From the NCBI GenBank assembly GCA_905203475.1, contig CAJKWD010000036.1:1-9404 (forward strand): a stretch of 9,404 nucleotides of DNA, read 5' to 3'. Position 1 is the stretch's first letter. Every line of letters starts with the position of its first letter. This stretch comes from an uncultured Acholeplasmataceae bacterium. Lineage in GTDB: Bacteria > Bacillota_I > Bacilli_A > RF39 > UBA660. Below are positions 1 to 6,789 of the stretch, piece by piece. Made by a program: the position numbers and the translations under genes. The notes under the pieces are model-generated. The model searched no databases, was not told the origin of the DNA, and saw nothing but the letters and a program-made list of their open reading frames with translations.

Positions 1-1174
1 ATGAATACATTTCTCCAAGTGCTAATAACCCTACTTTCGCGGTTACTGTATCTGTATAAATATTTTTATAATCTGTGATACCATCTATTTGATAATTTCC
101 TATATTCCATACTCCATCAACAATAAGACTTGAATCTAATGTACGGTACCAAGTATGATTTAAATAATAAGCGATAGAACCATATGTTTTTGGATTATAT
201 TCACTTGTTCTATTCGCATACGCTCTTGTATGGATTTGTCCTTTGGTATCAGTTAATAACGTCGTAGTTGCAAGTTTATATGCATTATTACTTTTAGAAA
301 TAACTTTCCATGTATATCCACTATAACTAACGTAATTTCCTACTTGAATCGTTGGTGTTTCTTCTTTTGGTTCAATCATATATGGATTATTTTCACTTCC
401 ATCACCTGATAGATAATTAATTTTAGATTTTAAAGTAATGGTTGGCCTTACGCCATAATTATGTTCATTATAATCATCTGCTAGTGATACCCCACCTTTA
501 CTATGTACGTAATATATACGATCATAATTATCACTCGTGGCGGTATAATAAGATACTCCATTATTTAAATAGCCATTTTTTCCACCAGATAATTCATAAT
601 CACTCAAGTTTAGAATTCCCACTAAATCTTGATTCGTAGTTTTTTGACAAGTAATATCTTCTACATTAGCAATTACATCTGTACATATTGTTGTCTTCTT
701 TAAATATGAGTCAGGATGACTTAATATTTGTTCAAATAGACCTGTATATGGTTGATTTTCTATTTTATTTAAATAACTGTGAACAGAAGAAGTTTGATAT
801 TGGCTTGTTGTACCATAAGTAATAGAAGTAATTGGTTGATTTAATATAAGTACCATACTACCATCTTTATTTACTTTAATAATACGCCACATATTACCGG
901 AATAATAAAGATAATTATTGACATTTACGCCTTTAAAATAGAATGTCTTACTATCTTCATCTAAGTAAAGGCCATCCCCTTCATTCACTAACTGATTACC
1001 TGATGTAATCTTTTCTGATAGATATTTTAATTCCTTTGGAGGTTGATGTTCTAATTTATAATAATACACTAAACGATAACCATAGTAAGCGATTAATCCA
1101 ACAATTAATAAAATATTAAAAATAATCACACTATTATAAAATATTTTCTTCTTGTTTTCCTTTTTATTCTTCAT
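1..1174 (-). CDS. Membrane-anchored two-repeat surface protein, 3' end beyond window
   Basis: The reading frame is open from an ATG at 1174 to the window edge: 391 codons with no stop, so the C-terminus is missing. Residues 1-10 are strongly basic (MKNKKENKKK). A hydrophobic segment at about 11-31 follows, which predicts an N-in signal anchor with the rest outside the cell. The exterior holds two copies of one domain. Copy 1 (about 83-268) begins NNYLYYSGNMWRIIKVNKDG and ends GVRPTITLKS...GDGSENNPYMI. Copy 2 (from about 278) begins GNYVSYSGYTWKVISKSN and is cut after VGLLALGEMYS, which aligns with VGILNLSDYE of copy 1. Cys164 and Cys176 in copy 1 could form a disulfide. From memory, the W-[RK]-[VI]-I start and the GVRP...G-G-NPY end are typical of domains in large surface proteins of gut Firmicutes (possibly Pfam DUF6273; not checked). 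No enzymatic function is claimed. The start is supported by an AGGATGTG Shine-Dalgarno about 6 bases upstream. It lies downstream of spo0A but has its own promoter. Confidence 0.85.
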   Translation of the reverse strand, partial: MKNKKENKKKIFYNSVIIFNILLIVGLIAYYGYRLVYYYKLEHQPPKELKYLSEKITSGNQLVNEGDGLYLDEDSKTFYFKGVNVNNYLYYSGNMWRIIKVNKDGSMVLILNQPITSITYGTTSQYQTSSVHSYLNKIENQPYTGLFEQILSHPDSYLKKTTICTDVIANVEDITCQKTTNQDLVGILNLSDYELSGGKNGYLNNGVSYYTATSDNYDRIYYVHSKGGVSLADDYNEHNYGVRPTITLKSKINYLSGDGSENNPYMIEPKEETPTIQVGNYVSYSGYTWKVISKSNNAYKLATTTLLTDTKGQIHTRAYANRTSEYNPKTYGSIAYYLNHTWYRTLDSSLIVDGVWNIGNYQIDGITDYKNIYTDTVTAKVGLLALGEMYS

Positions 1175-1206
1175 ACTTCACATCCTAATACTGTATAATC
1201 TTAATC

Positions 1207-1215
1207 ATTATACCA
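1207..1215 (-). promoter_or_regulatory. Extended -10 promoter element of the surface-protein gene
   Basis: The minus strand reads TGGTATAAT, a perfect extended -10 element, about 33 bases before the ATG at 1174. No TTGACA-like -35 hexamer lies 16-18 bases upstream. A 0A box occupies that place instead, as in Spo0A-activated sigma-A promoters such as spoIIG of Bacillus subtilis. This is an inference from position only. Confidence 0.6.
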
Positions 1216-1228
1216 TACATTACCCTTA

Positions 1229-1240
1229 TTTTTCGACAAA
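1229..1240 (-). promoter_or_regulatory. 0A box (Spo0A binding site)
   Basis: The minus strand reads TTTGTCGAAAAA, which contains the core TGTCGAA and matches the extended Spo0A consensus at every base. It covers the -35 region (the core ends about 20 bases upstream of the TATAAT at 1212-1207), so phosphorylated Spo0A bound here would contact RNA polymerase. It lies in the short gap between the spo0A terminator and the surface-protein gene. Confidence 0.6.
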
Positions 1241-1252
1241 CTTACATAAAAA

Positions 1253-1280
1253 TAAAAAATAGAGATTACGCAATCCCTAT
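1253..1280 (-). terminator. Intrinsic terminator of spo0A, overlapping its stop codon
   Basis: On the minus strand ATAGGGATT pairs with AATCTCTAT (9 bp with one G-U) around a GCGT loop (stem arms 1280-1272 and 1267-1259). A T-rich tail follows. The TAA of spo0A (1268-1266) lies at the loop/stem junction, so the last codons of the gene form the 5' arm. Confidence 0.8.
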
Positions 1281-2039
1281 CTTTTTAGATTCTAGTCTTA
1301 ATTTATCAGCAACTGTTACAATAAATTCACTATTGGTTGGCTTTGCTTTATCAATATCAACACTATTTCCAAATATTTCTTCCATAAGTGACCAGTTAGC
1401 ACGATTCCAACTTACTTCTATCGCATGACGAATTGCTCTTTCAACACGAGATACAGTAGTATCAAATTTACTAGCTAGTTCTGGATATAGTTCTTTTGTA
1501 ATACCACCAATTACTTCTGGATGTTCATAGATAATTCCAATTGCTTCACGAATATATTGATATCCTTTGATATGAGAAGGAATTCCTAATTCGTGTAATA
1601 TTTTAGTAATAGATATTTGTAAATTATTGTGATAGAAATCAATGTTTTTACTTTCTAATGTTTTATCAGTACAGAAGTTCATAATTCTTTTTTCTAAGTC
1701 TTTTAGATCAAATGGTTTTAATAAAAAATAATTCACACCATATTCTGATACTTGACGAATTGTTTCACTCGCATTATAACTCGTTTCTACAATGACATTT
1801 TTATGGATATCGTGTTTCTTCATTTCTTCTAAAACATACATACCATCTTTATTTGGCATAATTAAATCAAGTAAAATAACATCATATGCATCTTGATTAT
1901 TTTTAATCTTATCAAATCCTTCTTTTCCATCATAGGCAACATCTACTAAGTGAATGGTTTCGTGTTCTTTAAAATATTCTCTAATCATTTCTACTAAGTT
2001 TTTATTGTCATCAATCATTAAAATTTTTATTTCTTTCAT
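1266..2039 (-). CDS. spo0A: Spo0A, sporulation master response regulator
   Basis: This is the phosphorelay-controlled transcription factor that starts sporulation and binds 0A boxes as a phosphorylated dimer. Of 257 residues, about 1-120 form the receiver domain: acidic pocket D10/D11, phospho-acceptor D58 in VILLDLIMPNKDG, T86 as the likely switch residue, and K108 in LLKPFD. A short linker (about 121-135) leads to the Spo0A-specific effector domain. There the recognition helix carries SRVERAIRHAIEVSW (197-211), and the C-terminus has KAKPTNSEF and VADKLRLE, both nearly identical to the Bacillus protein. Length is slightly below the 267 residues of B. subtilis, with all key residues present. 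The start has a good GAGGG Shine-Dalgarno about 7 bases upstream. It is monocistronic, bounded by the tpiA terminator upstream and its own terminator downstream. The neighbour spoIVB, usual in many Bacilli and Clostridia, is absent. A 0A-like site upstream suggests autoregulation. Confidence 0.97.
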   Translation of the reverse strand: MKEIKILMIDDNKNLVEMIREYFKEHETIHLVDVAYDGKEGFDKIKNNQDAYDVILLDLIMPNKDGMYVLEEMKKHDIHKNVIVETSYNASETIRQVSEYGVNYFLLKPFDLKDLEKRIMNFCTDKTLESKNIDFYHNNLQISITKILHELGIPSHIKGYQYIREAIGIIYEHPEVIGGITKELYPELASKFDTTVSRVERAIRHAIEVSWNRANWSLMEEIFGNSVDIDKAKPTNSEFIVTVADKLRLESKKIGIA

Positions 2040-2089
2040 TATAATCCCTCTTTCTACTCTTTTTCGTACTGCTTATTTTTCATGATTTT

Positions 2090-2095
2090 ATTATA
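2090..2095 (-). promoter_or_regulatory. Putative -10 element of spo0A
   Basis: The minus strand reads TATAAT about 50 bases before the spo0A ATG. The -35 region at 17-bp spacing reads AGCATA, a very poor match to TTGACA, so the promoter probably needs an activator. No convincing sigma-H pattern (AGGA...GAAT) was found. Confidence 0.5.
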
Positions 2096-2116
2096 CACCT
2101 GACTGCATTTTATATG

Positions 2117-2136
2117 CTAGAGCGAGAATATTCTAG
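2117..2136. promoter_or_regulatory. Small inverted repeats upstream of the spo0A -10
   Basis: CTAGA (2117-2121) and TCTAG (2132-2136) form an inverted repeat that also encloses the perfect 10-bp palindrome AGAATATTCT (2125-2134). It sits 22-41 bases upstream of the TATAAT, where a dimeric regulator could bind. It may be chance in AT-rich DNA; no known regulator is assigned. Confidence 0.25.
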
Positions 2137-2148
2137 TTTTGTCACACT

Positions 2149-2160
2149 ATGTCGAAAAAA
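2149..2160 (+). promoter_or_regulatory. 0A-box-like site upstream of spo0A
   Basis: The plus strand reads ATGTCGAAAAAA, with the full TGTCGAA core (2150-2156) followed by the A-run of the extended consensus. It lies about 110 bases upstream of the spo0A start, in opposite orientation to the gene, and directly abuts the tail of the tpiA terminator. Spo0A autoregulation through 0A boxes is established in Bacillus, so the same role is plausible here. Confidence 0.45.
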
Positions 2161-2191
2161 CAAGAAAAAAGTCGCTAGGATACAACGACTT
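2161..2191 (-). terminator. Intrinsic terminator of the pgk-tpiA operon
   Basis: On the minus strand AAGTCG pairs with CGACTT (arms 2191-2186 and 2174-2169). The stem extends by up to three further, partly wobble, pairs around a short loop and is followed by TTTTTTCTTG. The tpiA stop TAG (2177-2175) lies inside the 3' half of the hairpin. Confidence 0.8.
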
Positions 2192-2897
2192 CATACATCT
2201 TTAAAATCTTACTACTATTTGTAGAGGCTCCCCCTACTAAGAATCCATCAATATTAGAAATTTGATTTAGTGATTCAATATTTTTTTCATTTACACTGCC
2301 TCCATATAGTACTTGTACTGATATATGGAAAGCTTGATTGATCATACTTTTAATGTACTGTGTGATACGTTCAATTTCTTCATTGCTAGGAACAAGTCCT
2401 GTTCCAATTGCCCATAAAGGCTCATAAGCAATGATGATATGTTCTAAAGCTTCTTGTTTTACATTTTTTAAGACATCAAATATTTGTCTTTTTAATACTT
2501 GGTTAGTTTTATGCATATCGTATTGTTCTTTCGTTTCACCAATACAAAAGATAGGTGTTATATGATGTTTTATACAAGCGTCTATCTTTTTTTGAAACAT
2601 TTCATTACTTTCGTGAAAGATCATACGACGTTCTGAATGTCCAATTAATGCGTAGGATACTTGATAATCTTTAGCTTGTAAGGGGGATATTTCTCCTGTA
2701 TAAGCACCTGTATCTTCATAAAATATATTTTGTATTCCTAATTGTAAATGACTCTCTTGAAAGAGTGGTAAATAAATCGCAGTTGGACAAATTACTAAAT
2801 GGTCCATTGTTTTATTGTGAAAGGATTGTATAAATGTTTCTACTTCTGATTTTGTCATATACATTTTTTGATTTGCAAATATTTTTTTATTTCCCAT
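2175..2897 (-). CDS. tpiA: Triosephosphate isomerase
   Basis: It interconverts dihydroxyacetone phosphate and glyceraldehyde-3-phosphate in the cytosol. The chosen start at 2897 gives 240 residues, slightly short of the usual 250. An alternative upstream start at 2915 would add six residues (MQRRDF), but GAAGGG at 2908-2903 is a well-spaced Shine-Dalgarno for the inner ATG, and MGNKKIFANQK fits the normal TIM N-terminus. Substrate-site N9 and K11, catalytic H87 (IGHSERR), catalytic base E159 (AYEPLWAIGTG, also the phosphate-gripping loop 6), YGGSVN and GFLVGGAS are all present, so the enzyme should be active. The oddity is ANQKMY in place of the usual GNWKMN, with the conserved Trp replaced by Gln. 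The gene overlaps the glycosyltransferase by 11 bp and is last in its operon. Confidence 0.96.
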   Translation of the reverse strand: MGNKKIFANQKMYMTKSEVETFIQSFHNKTMDHLVICPTAIYLPLFQESHLQLGIQNIFYEDTGAYTGEISPLQAKDYQVSYALIGHSERRMIFHESNEMFQKKIDACIKHHITPIFCIGETKEQYDMHKTNQVLKRQIFDVLKNVKQEALEHIIIAYEPLWAIGTGLVPSNEEIERITQYIKSMINQAFHISVQVLYGGSVNEKNIESLNQISNIDGFLVGGASTNSSKILKMYEVVVS

Positions 2898-4128
2898 AAA
2901 ATCCCTTCTTTGCAACGTCTTTCATTTTTCCTAAGAAAGTACGATCTTTTGGTATTGGATTTCCTTTTAAAGCGGTACGATATACATCTAATACTTGTTC
3001 TGCAAAATACTTAGATGAATGTTGATCTGCAGTAATACGTGCTTGTCTACACATTTTCTCATATGTGTCCGGATGATCTAAGATATCTCTTACCGCATCT
3101 TTATAACCTTTCTTCGTTTGAAACAAATGTCCATTTAAGCCATCGATAACAACATCGCGAAATGCTTCATCATCATAAGCAACAACTGGTAAGCTAGCAG
3201 CCATTGCTTCAATGACTGTAAGCCCTTGTGTTTCTGTTTTAGAAGCTGTAGCAAACAATGTTGCAACTTGGTAATATTTTGGAACTTCTTCCCATGGTAC
3301 ACGACCAGCAAAGATAACGTCTTTTGTAACACCATATTTACGTGCTAAATCTTTAAAATAATCCAAATCTGGTCCTGTTCCTACGATTAATAATTTTGTA
3401 TTAGGATTAGTTCTTGTAATACTAACATGTGCTTCAATGAGTGTATTAATATTCTTTTCTTCCCCTAATCTTCCAACAAATAAAATAACATCTTCATTGG
3501 AACGAATTCCTAATTTTTTTCTTAATTCGTTAATTTCTTTATCTTTAAACTTTTCAGCATAAAAGCGCTCTACTTCAATTCCTGTTGGAACAATATGAAC
3601 ATTACGATCATATTTATATTTTTGTTTAAATAAATCATACGTTTTTTTCGTTGGAACAATCAATTCTGTTGCTGTTTTATCACAATAGAATTTTGTTAGA
3701 TATTCTACGATTTTTTTACTAGAGCGTTGAAAATATCCCTTAGTAATGTAATGGACATAGTCTTCATACATTGTATGATAAGTATGGACTAAAGGAATAT
3801 CTAATTGTTTTGCCATAATGCGAGCAAAAGTCCCAATTCCAAACTCTGTATGAGAATGAATAATATCTAAGTTCCATTTTTTTATGGTTTCAATTGCTCT
3901 TAATGGATATATTCCTGTTAAACGATAGTCATAAATACCAATCGGTACTCCTGGAATACGAATAATTTTATGATCATTATCGAATTGATATTTCATATTT
4001 TCAGGATTGACAGTCACGACAAATACTTCGTGACCTAGTTTTTCTAGTGCATGTTGTAACATGACAATACTTGTTGATACTCCATTAATATATGGTGGAT
4101 AAGTATCTGTAAAAATTCCGATTCTCAT
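2887..4128 (-). CDS. GT4 glycosyltransferase, likely diacylglycerol glucosyltransferase
   Basis: This is a 413-residue GT-B fold retaining glycosyltransferase of family GT4. The N-terminal acceptor domain starts MRIGIFTDTYPPYINGVSTS, the hallmark of the alpha-monoglucosyldiacylglycerol synthase group (Acholeplasma MGS and streptococcal relatives), and contains SHTEFGIGTFAR (92-103) and HTYHTMYEDY (115-124). The nucleotide-sugar domain shows PTGIEVERF (181-189), FVGRLGEEKNI (217-227) and the E-x7-E motif E299/E307 within TETQGLTVIEAMA. No membrane segment is seen, but basic stretches, including the Lys-rich C-terminus, suit peripheral binding to anionic membranes. The inferred role is transfer of glucose from a UDP- or other NDP-sugar to diacylglycerol. 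Other GT4 acceptors such as phosphatidylinositol or polyprenyl lipids cannot be excluded. The start ATG is 1 bp after the stop of the flippase-like gene, with its Shine-Dalgarno inside that gene's end. Confidence 0.88.
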   Translation of the reverse strand: MRIGIFTDTYPPYINGVSTSIVMLQHALEKLGHEVFVVTVNPENMKYQFDNDHKIIRIPGVPIGIYDYRLTGIYPLRAIETIKKWNLDIIHSHTEFGIGTFARIMAKQLDIPLVHTYHTMYEDYVHYITKGYFQRSSKKIVEYLTKFYCDKTATELIVPTKKTYDLFKQKYKYDRNVHIVPTGIEVERFYAEKFKDKEINELRKKLGIRSNEDVILFVGRLGEEKNINTLIEAHVSITRTNPNTKLLIVGTGPDLDYFKDLARKYGVTKDVIFAGRVPWEEVPKYYQVATLFATASKTETQGLTVIEAMAASLPVVAYDDEAFRDVVIDGLNGHLFQTKKGYKDAVRDILDHPDTYEKMCRQARITADQHSSKYFAEQVLDVYRTALKGNPIPKDRTFLGKMKDVAKKGFYGK

Positions 4129-4129
4129 A

Positions 4130-5164
4130 TTACTTCTTCCTTCCTTTTAAGTTCAATGTAATACCGCCAATAATCATACCAAGATAATACGTTAAAAACC
4201 TCCATATAATCATACTAGCATTTAAAATACTTCCTTTCATAAAGTTACCATAAAATGCCATATAACTATATTCTAATCCTCCTGTACCTCCAGGAATTGG
4301 TACAAATGCTCCAATTAGCATAACGTATGCACTTGCGACAACTGATTCTACACCAGTAAAGGCATTTGTCACTCCCATACCATAAGCAATGGTAAGAGGT
4401 ACTAAATAAAGACAAATCAATGATAAGAAATTCAAGAAAATATTATAAATAAAACTCTTTTTATCTTTCATGAGTAATTTAGCTCCATCGTGGAAGTTTT
4501 CGATGGAATCACTCATTTTATCCATAACAGTTTCTTTATTTTTAATAATATGTAAACGATATAGTAAAGATACAGTTTTACGAATGATAAAACGGTTAAA
4601 CTTCTTGGCAAAGGCAATGATAAATAATCCGACTGTTACTAAAGTATTAATAATAAATCCGATCGTTGTTAAATCACGTAGAAGTCCTGATTCTTTAAAT
4701 ATATGAAAGAAAAAATTATAACTAATAGCAAGAACTCCTAATAATACTAAAGCAATTTGATAGACGATAAAATTCTGCATAATAATATTTGTTCCATCAC
4801 CAAGACGTATCCCATCTTTTTTTAATATGTAGACTTGGAATGGTTGTCCACCAGTCGCAAATGGTGTTACTCCATTTAAAAACTGTGTTGTAAGTGTCAA
4901 TTTAAAGGCTTTCTTAAAGCTATATTTATTAGTGAATTTACGTATTAAAATATGAAGTGAAACACTTCTTAAATAATAACAAGCAAGGACTAATAAAATA
5001 CCAATTAATAACCACCAAACATTCATTGTAAAAATTTCATGTAAAATCATTTGATAGTTATCTTTGAGTGAGAAATATAATACTAATCCTGTCACAGCAA
5101 CTAACAAAATAATGTTAAGTACACTGCTGACTTTTTTCTTTTCCGTCTTCAAGTTCTGTGACAC
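4130..5164 (-). CDS. Flippase-like multi-pass membrane protein (UPF0104 / LPG-synthase TM domain)
   Basis: This is a 344-residue integral membrane protein with about seven to eight hydrophobic segments (roughly 13-31, 48-65, 127-153, 165-186, 238-262, 272-291 and 310-340). Family marks are GVTPFATGGQPFQVY (98-112) and VPIPGGTGGLEYSY (288-301). These are typical of the membrane domain shared with MprF/lysylphosphatidylglycerol synthases. The cytosolic aminoacyl-transfer domain of MprF is absent, so this is a stand-alone member, often annotated as flippase-like. With the lipid glycosyltransferase directly downstream, a role in moving or presenting the glycolipid product is a reasonable inference. 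The substrate is unknown. The start is GTG (5164-5162), 7 bp after the pgk stop, with only a weak GAAAG/AGTAGG ribosome site. No better in-frame start precedes the first membrane segment. Confidence 0.88.
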   Translation of the reverse strand: MSQNLKTEKKKVSSVLNIILLVAVTGLVLYFSLKDNYQMILHEIFTMNVWWLLIGILLVLACYYLRSVSLHILIRKFTNKYSFKKAFKLTLTTQFLNGVTPFATGGQPFQVYILKKDGIRLGDGTNIIMQNFIVYQIALVLLGVLAISYNFFFHIFKESGLLRDLTTIGFIINTLVTVGLFIIAFAKKFNRFIIRKTVSLLYRLHIIKNKETVMDKMSDSIENFHDGAKLLMKDKKSFIYNIFLNFLSLICLYLVPLTIAYGMGVTNAFTGVESVVASAYVMLIGAFVPIPGGTGGLEYSYMAFYGNFMKGSILNASMIIWRFLTYYLGMIIGGITLNLKGRKK

Positions 5165-5171
5165 CTACTTT

Positions 5172-6350
5172 CTATTTATCTGAAATACATGCGATACCTG
5201 GCAATGTTTTACCTTCTAATAGTTCTAGAGAAGCTCCTCCTCCAGTTGAAATATGAGTAAATACTTCTCCATAACCTAGTTTTTTAACTGCACTTGCAGT
5301 ATCTCCACCACCGACAATTGTTTTGCCTGATACATCTTTCATTGCTTCACAAAGAGCAATGGTTCCTTTTTGAAATGCAGGATTTTCAAATAAACCAACT
5401 GGGCCATTCCAAATTACGGTATGACTTTGTTTTAAAATCTCTGTAAAAAGAGCAATTGTCTGATTTCCAATATCTAATCCCATATCATTATTATTAGTTT
5501 CTGCAATTGTTTTCAATGTACCTTGACCATCTGTTGACTCAGCTACATAATGATCTTTTGGTAATACAATTTTATCTGGATACTGTGATAACATCATCTT
5601 ACAAAATGAAATAGATTCTGTATCTAGTAATGACTTTCCAATTTCAAAACCTTGTGCTTTTAAAAATGTATAGGCCATTCCTCCACCAATCAAGATATGA
5701 TCTGCTTTTGTAACTAAATTTTCAATGACTTTTATTTTATCACTTACTTTAGAGCCACCTAATATGACAGTAAATGGTCTTTCTGGGTTAGCAACCACTT
5801 GTTCGATATTTTCTATTTCTTTTTCTACTAAGAAACCAATACCACTTGGTAAATGAGTAGCAATTCCCACATTAGAGGCATGTTCACGATGACATGTACC
5901 AAAGGCATCATTGATATAAATATCACCTAGAGAAGCCCAATAACGTCCTAATTCAGGGTCATTCTTGCTTTCCTTTTTACCATCTAAATCTTCATATCTT
6001 GTATTTTGAATTAGAATAACATCTCCTACTTGCATATTTGTAATAGCTCGTTCTAACTGTTCTCCTCTTGTCTCAGGTATAAATGTTACATTCTTCCCTA
6101 ACAATTCACTAAGACGAACTGCTACAGGTCTTAAATCATTCTTTGCTTTATCACTTTCTTCTTTTATTCTGCCTAAATGTGAAAGTAGTATTACTTTCGC
6201 ATGATGTTCTATTGCATACTGAATTGTCTTTAAACTAGATTGAATGCGATAATCATCAGTAATCACACCATCTTTCATTGGTACATTAAAATCACAACGG
6301 ATTAATACTTTCTTTTCAGATAAATCATAATCTCTAATTGTCTTTTTCAT
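5172..6350 (-). CDS. pgk: Phosphoglycerate kinase
   Basis: It transfers the acyl phosphate of 1,3-bisphosphoglycerate to ADP, the first ATP-yielding step of lower glycolysis, in the cytosol. Its 392 residues match the family's usual length. The N-terminal lobe has the signature VLIRCDFNVPM (15-25), LLSHLGR (55-61) and NDAFGTCHREHAS. The C-terminal nucleotide lobe has VILGGSKVSDKI, IWNGPVGLFENPAF, GGGDTA (347-352) and HISTGGGAS (366-374). All substrate- and nucleotide-binding motifs are intact. The ATG lies 4 bp after the TGA of the small upstream gene, and its Shine-Dalgarno (AGGAGAG) is made by that gene's last codons, so translation is probably coupled. It is second in the operon. The usual partner gapA is not in the window. 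Confidence 0.98.
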   Translation of the reverse strand: MKKTIRDYDLSEKKVLIRCDFNVPMKDGVITDDYRIQSSLKTIQYAIEHHAKVILLSHLGRIKEESDKAKNDLRPVAVRLSELLGKNVTFIPETRGEQLERAITNMQVGDVILIQNTRYEDLDGKKESKNDPELGRYWASLGDIYINDAFGTCHREHASNVGIATHLPSGIGFLVEKEIENIEQVVANPERPFTVILGGSKVSDKIKVIENLVTKADHILIGGGMAYTFLKAQGFEIGKSLLDTESISFCKMMLSQYPDKIVLPKDHYVAESTDGQGTLKTIAETNNNDMGLDIGNQTIALFTEILKQSHTVIWNGPVGLFENPAFQKGTIALCEAMKDVSGKTIVGGGDTASAVKKLGYGEVFTHISTGGGASLELLEGKTLPGIACISDK

Positions 6351-6354
6351 GTAT

Positions 6355-6690
6355 TCACTCTCCTATAAGCTCAAAATTCATAGTATAATCTGCGTTTACA
6401 CTTATTTTTATATAATCTTTTTTAGAAAATGGCTTACCTGTATTGGGGTTAATCATATCAGAATCAAGATATCCTTCTTGTTGTAATAAATGAATAGAAA
6501 TAAATTCTTCTTGTCCAGCAAAATAATCAGATCGATGAGGTAAAATATATTGCTCTGTTGCTTGATAAATCTGTTTTAATGCCTGTTTTTTATTCTCTTT
6601 TTTTATCATTATAGTTACAAAACACGTTATTAAAAGAACTATTACTATAATTAAAATCATTAATATAATCAATACTCGATTCCTTTTCAT
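6355..6690 (-). CDS. Small membrane-anchored protein, pseudopilin-like layout
   Basis: The protein is not recognised with certainty. It has 111 residues: a basic start (MKRNR), one long hydrophobic helix (about 6-29), a basic stop-transfer-like patch (KKENKK, 30-35), a helical stretch and a small domain containing IHLLQQEGYLDSDMINP (66-82) and TGKPF. The combination of an N-terminal helix, an L-x-x-E/Q-GYL segment, NP-x-TGK, and a final beta hairpin recalls small pseudopilin-like proteins of Firmicutes. However, the classical prepilin cleavage motif (G/FTLIE) is missing, so a pilus role is not supported. It is probably N-in with the C-terminal domain outside. It is the first gene of the pgk operon. 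The ATG is preceded by GAGGG about 10 bases upstream, and a good promoter lies about 40 bases further. Real expression is likely because its end supplies the pgk ribosome site. Confidence 0.8.
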   Translation of the reverse strand: MKRNRVLIILMILIIVIVLLITCFVTIMIKKENKKQALKQIYQATEQYILPHRSDYFAGQEEFISIHLLQQEGYLDSDMINPNTGKPFSKKDYIKISVNADYTMNFELIGE

Positions 6691-6730
6691 TCGCTACAAC
6701 CCTCGCATATTTCCATATTCATACATTACT

Positions 6731-6758
6731 ATTTTACCATGTTTCTATCTTTTTACAA
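6731..6758 (-). promoter_or_regulatory. Sigma-A promoter of the pgk-tpiA operon
   Basis: The minus strand has TTGTAA (6758-6753), a 16-bp spacer ending in TGG, and TAAAAT (6736-6731). This is a near-consensus -35 and an extended -10, about 41 bases before the first ATG of the operon. It sits just downstream of the terminator that ends the ABC remnant, so the operon starts afresh here. Confidence 0.7.
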
Positions 6759-6789
6759 AGAAAATCGCTTCATATGACGAAATTGTAAG

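Noticed and set aside
442..639. Plus-strand ORF of 65 codons
   Set aside because: It lies wholly opposite the surface-protein gene, has no ribosome binding site and an unlikely composition (many His, Tyr and Asn), so it is an antisense shadow.
2125..2140. GAAT-like element suggesting a sigma-H promoter for spo0A
   Set aside because: No AGGA-type -35 is present at the required spacing, and GAATATTC is explained by the palindrome.
3135..3335. Minus-strand ORF of 66 codons in another frame
   Set aside because: It lies inside the glycosyltransferase region covering the E-x7-E motif, so it is an out-of-frame shadow.
4470..4706. Plus-strand ORF of 78 codons
   Set aside because: It is antisense to the flippase-like gene, without a ribosome site or recognisable domain.
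4130..5164. Full MprF (lysylphosphatidylglycerol synthase)
   Set aside because: Only the membrane domain is present; the C-terminal aminoacyl-transfer domain is missing and no neighbouring gene supplies it.
6775..6781. TGACGAA, a 0A-like core 16 bases upstream of the pgk-operon -35
   Set aside because: It matches only the relaxed core and lacks the flanking T and A runs of the other two sites, so it is too weak to call.
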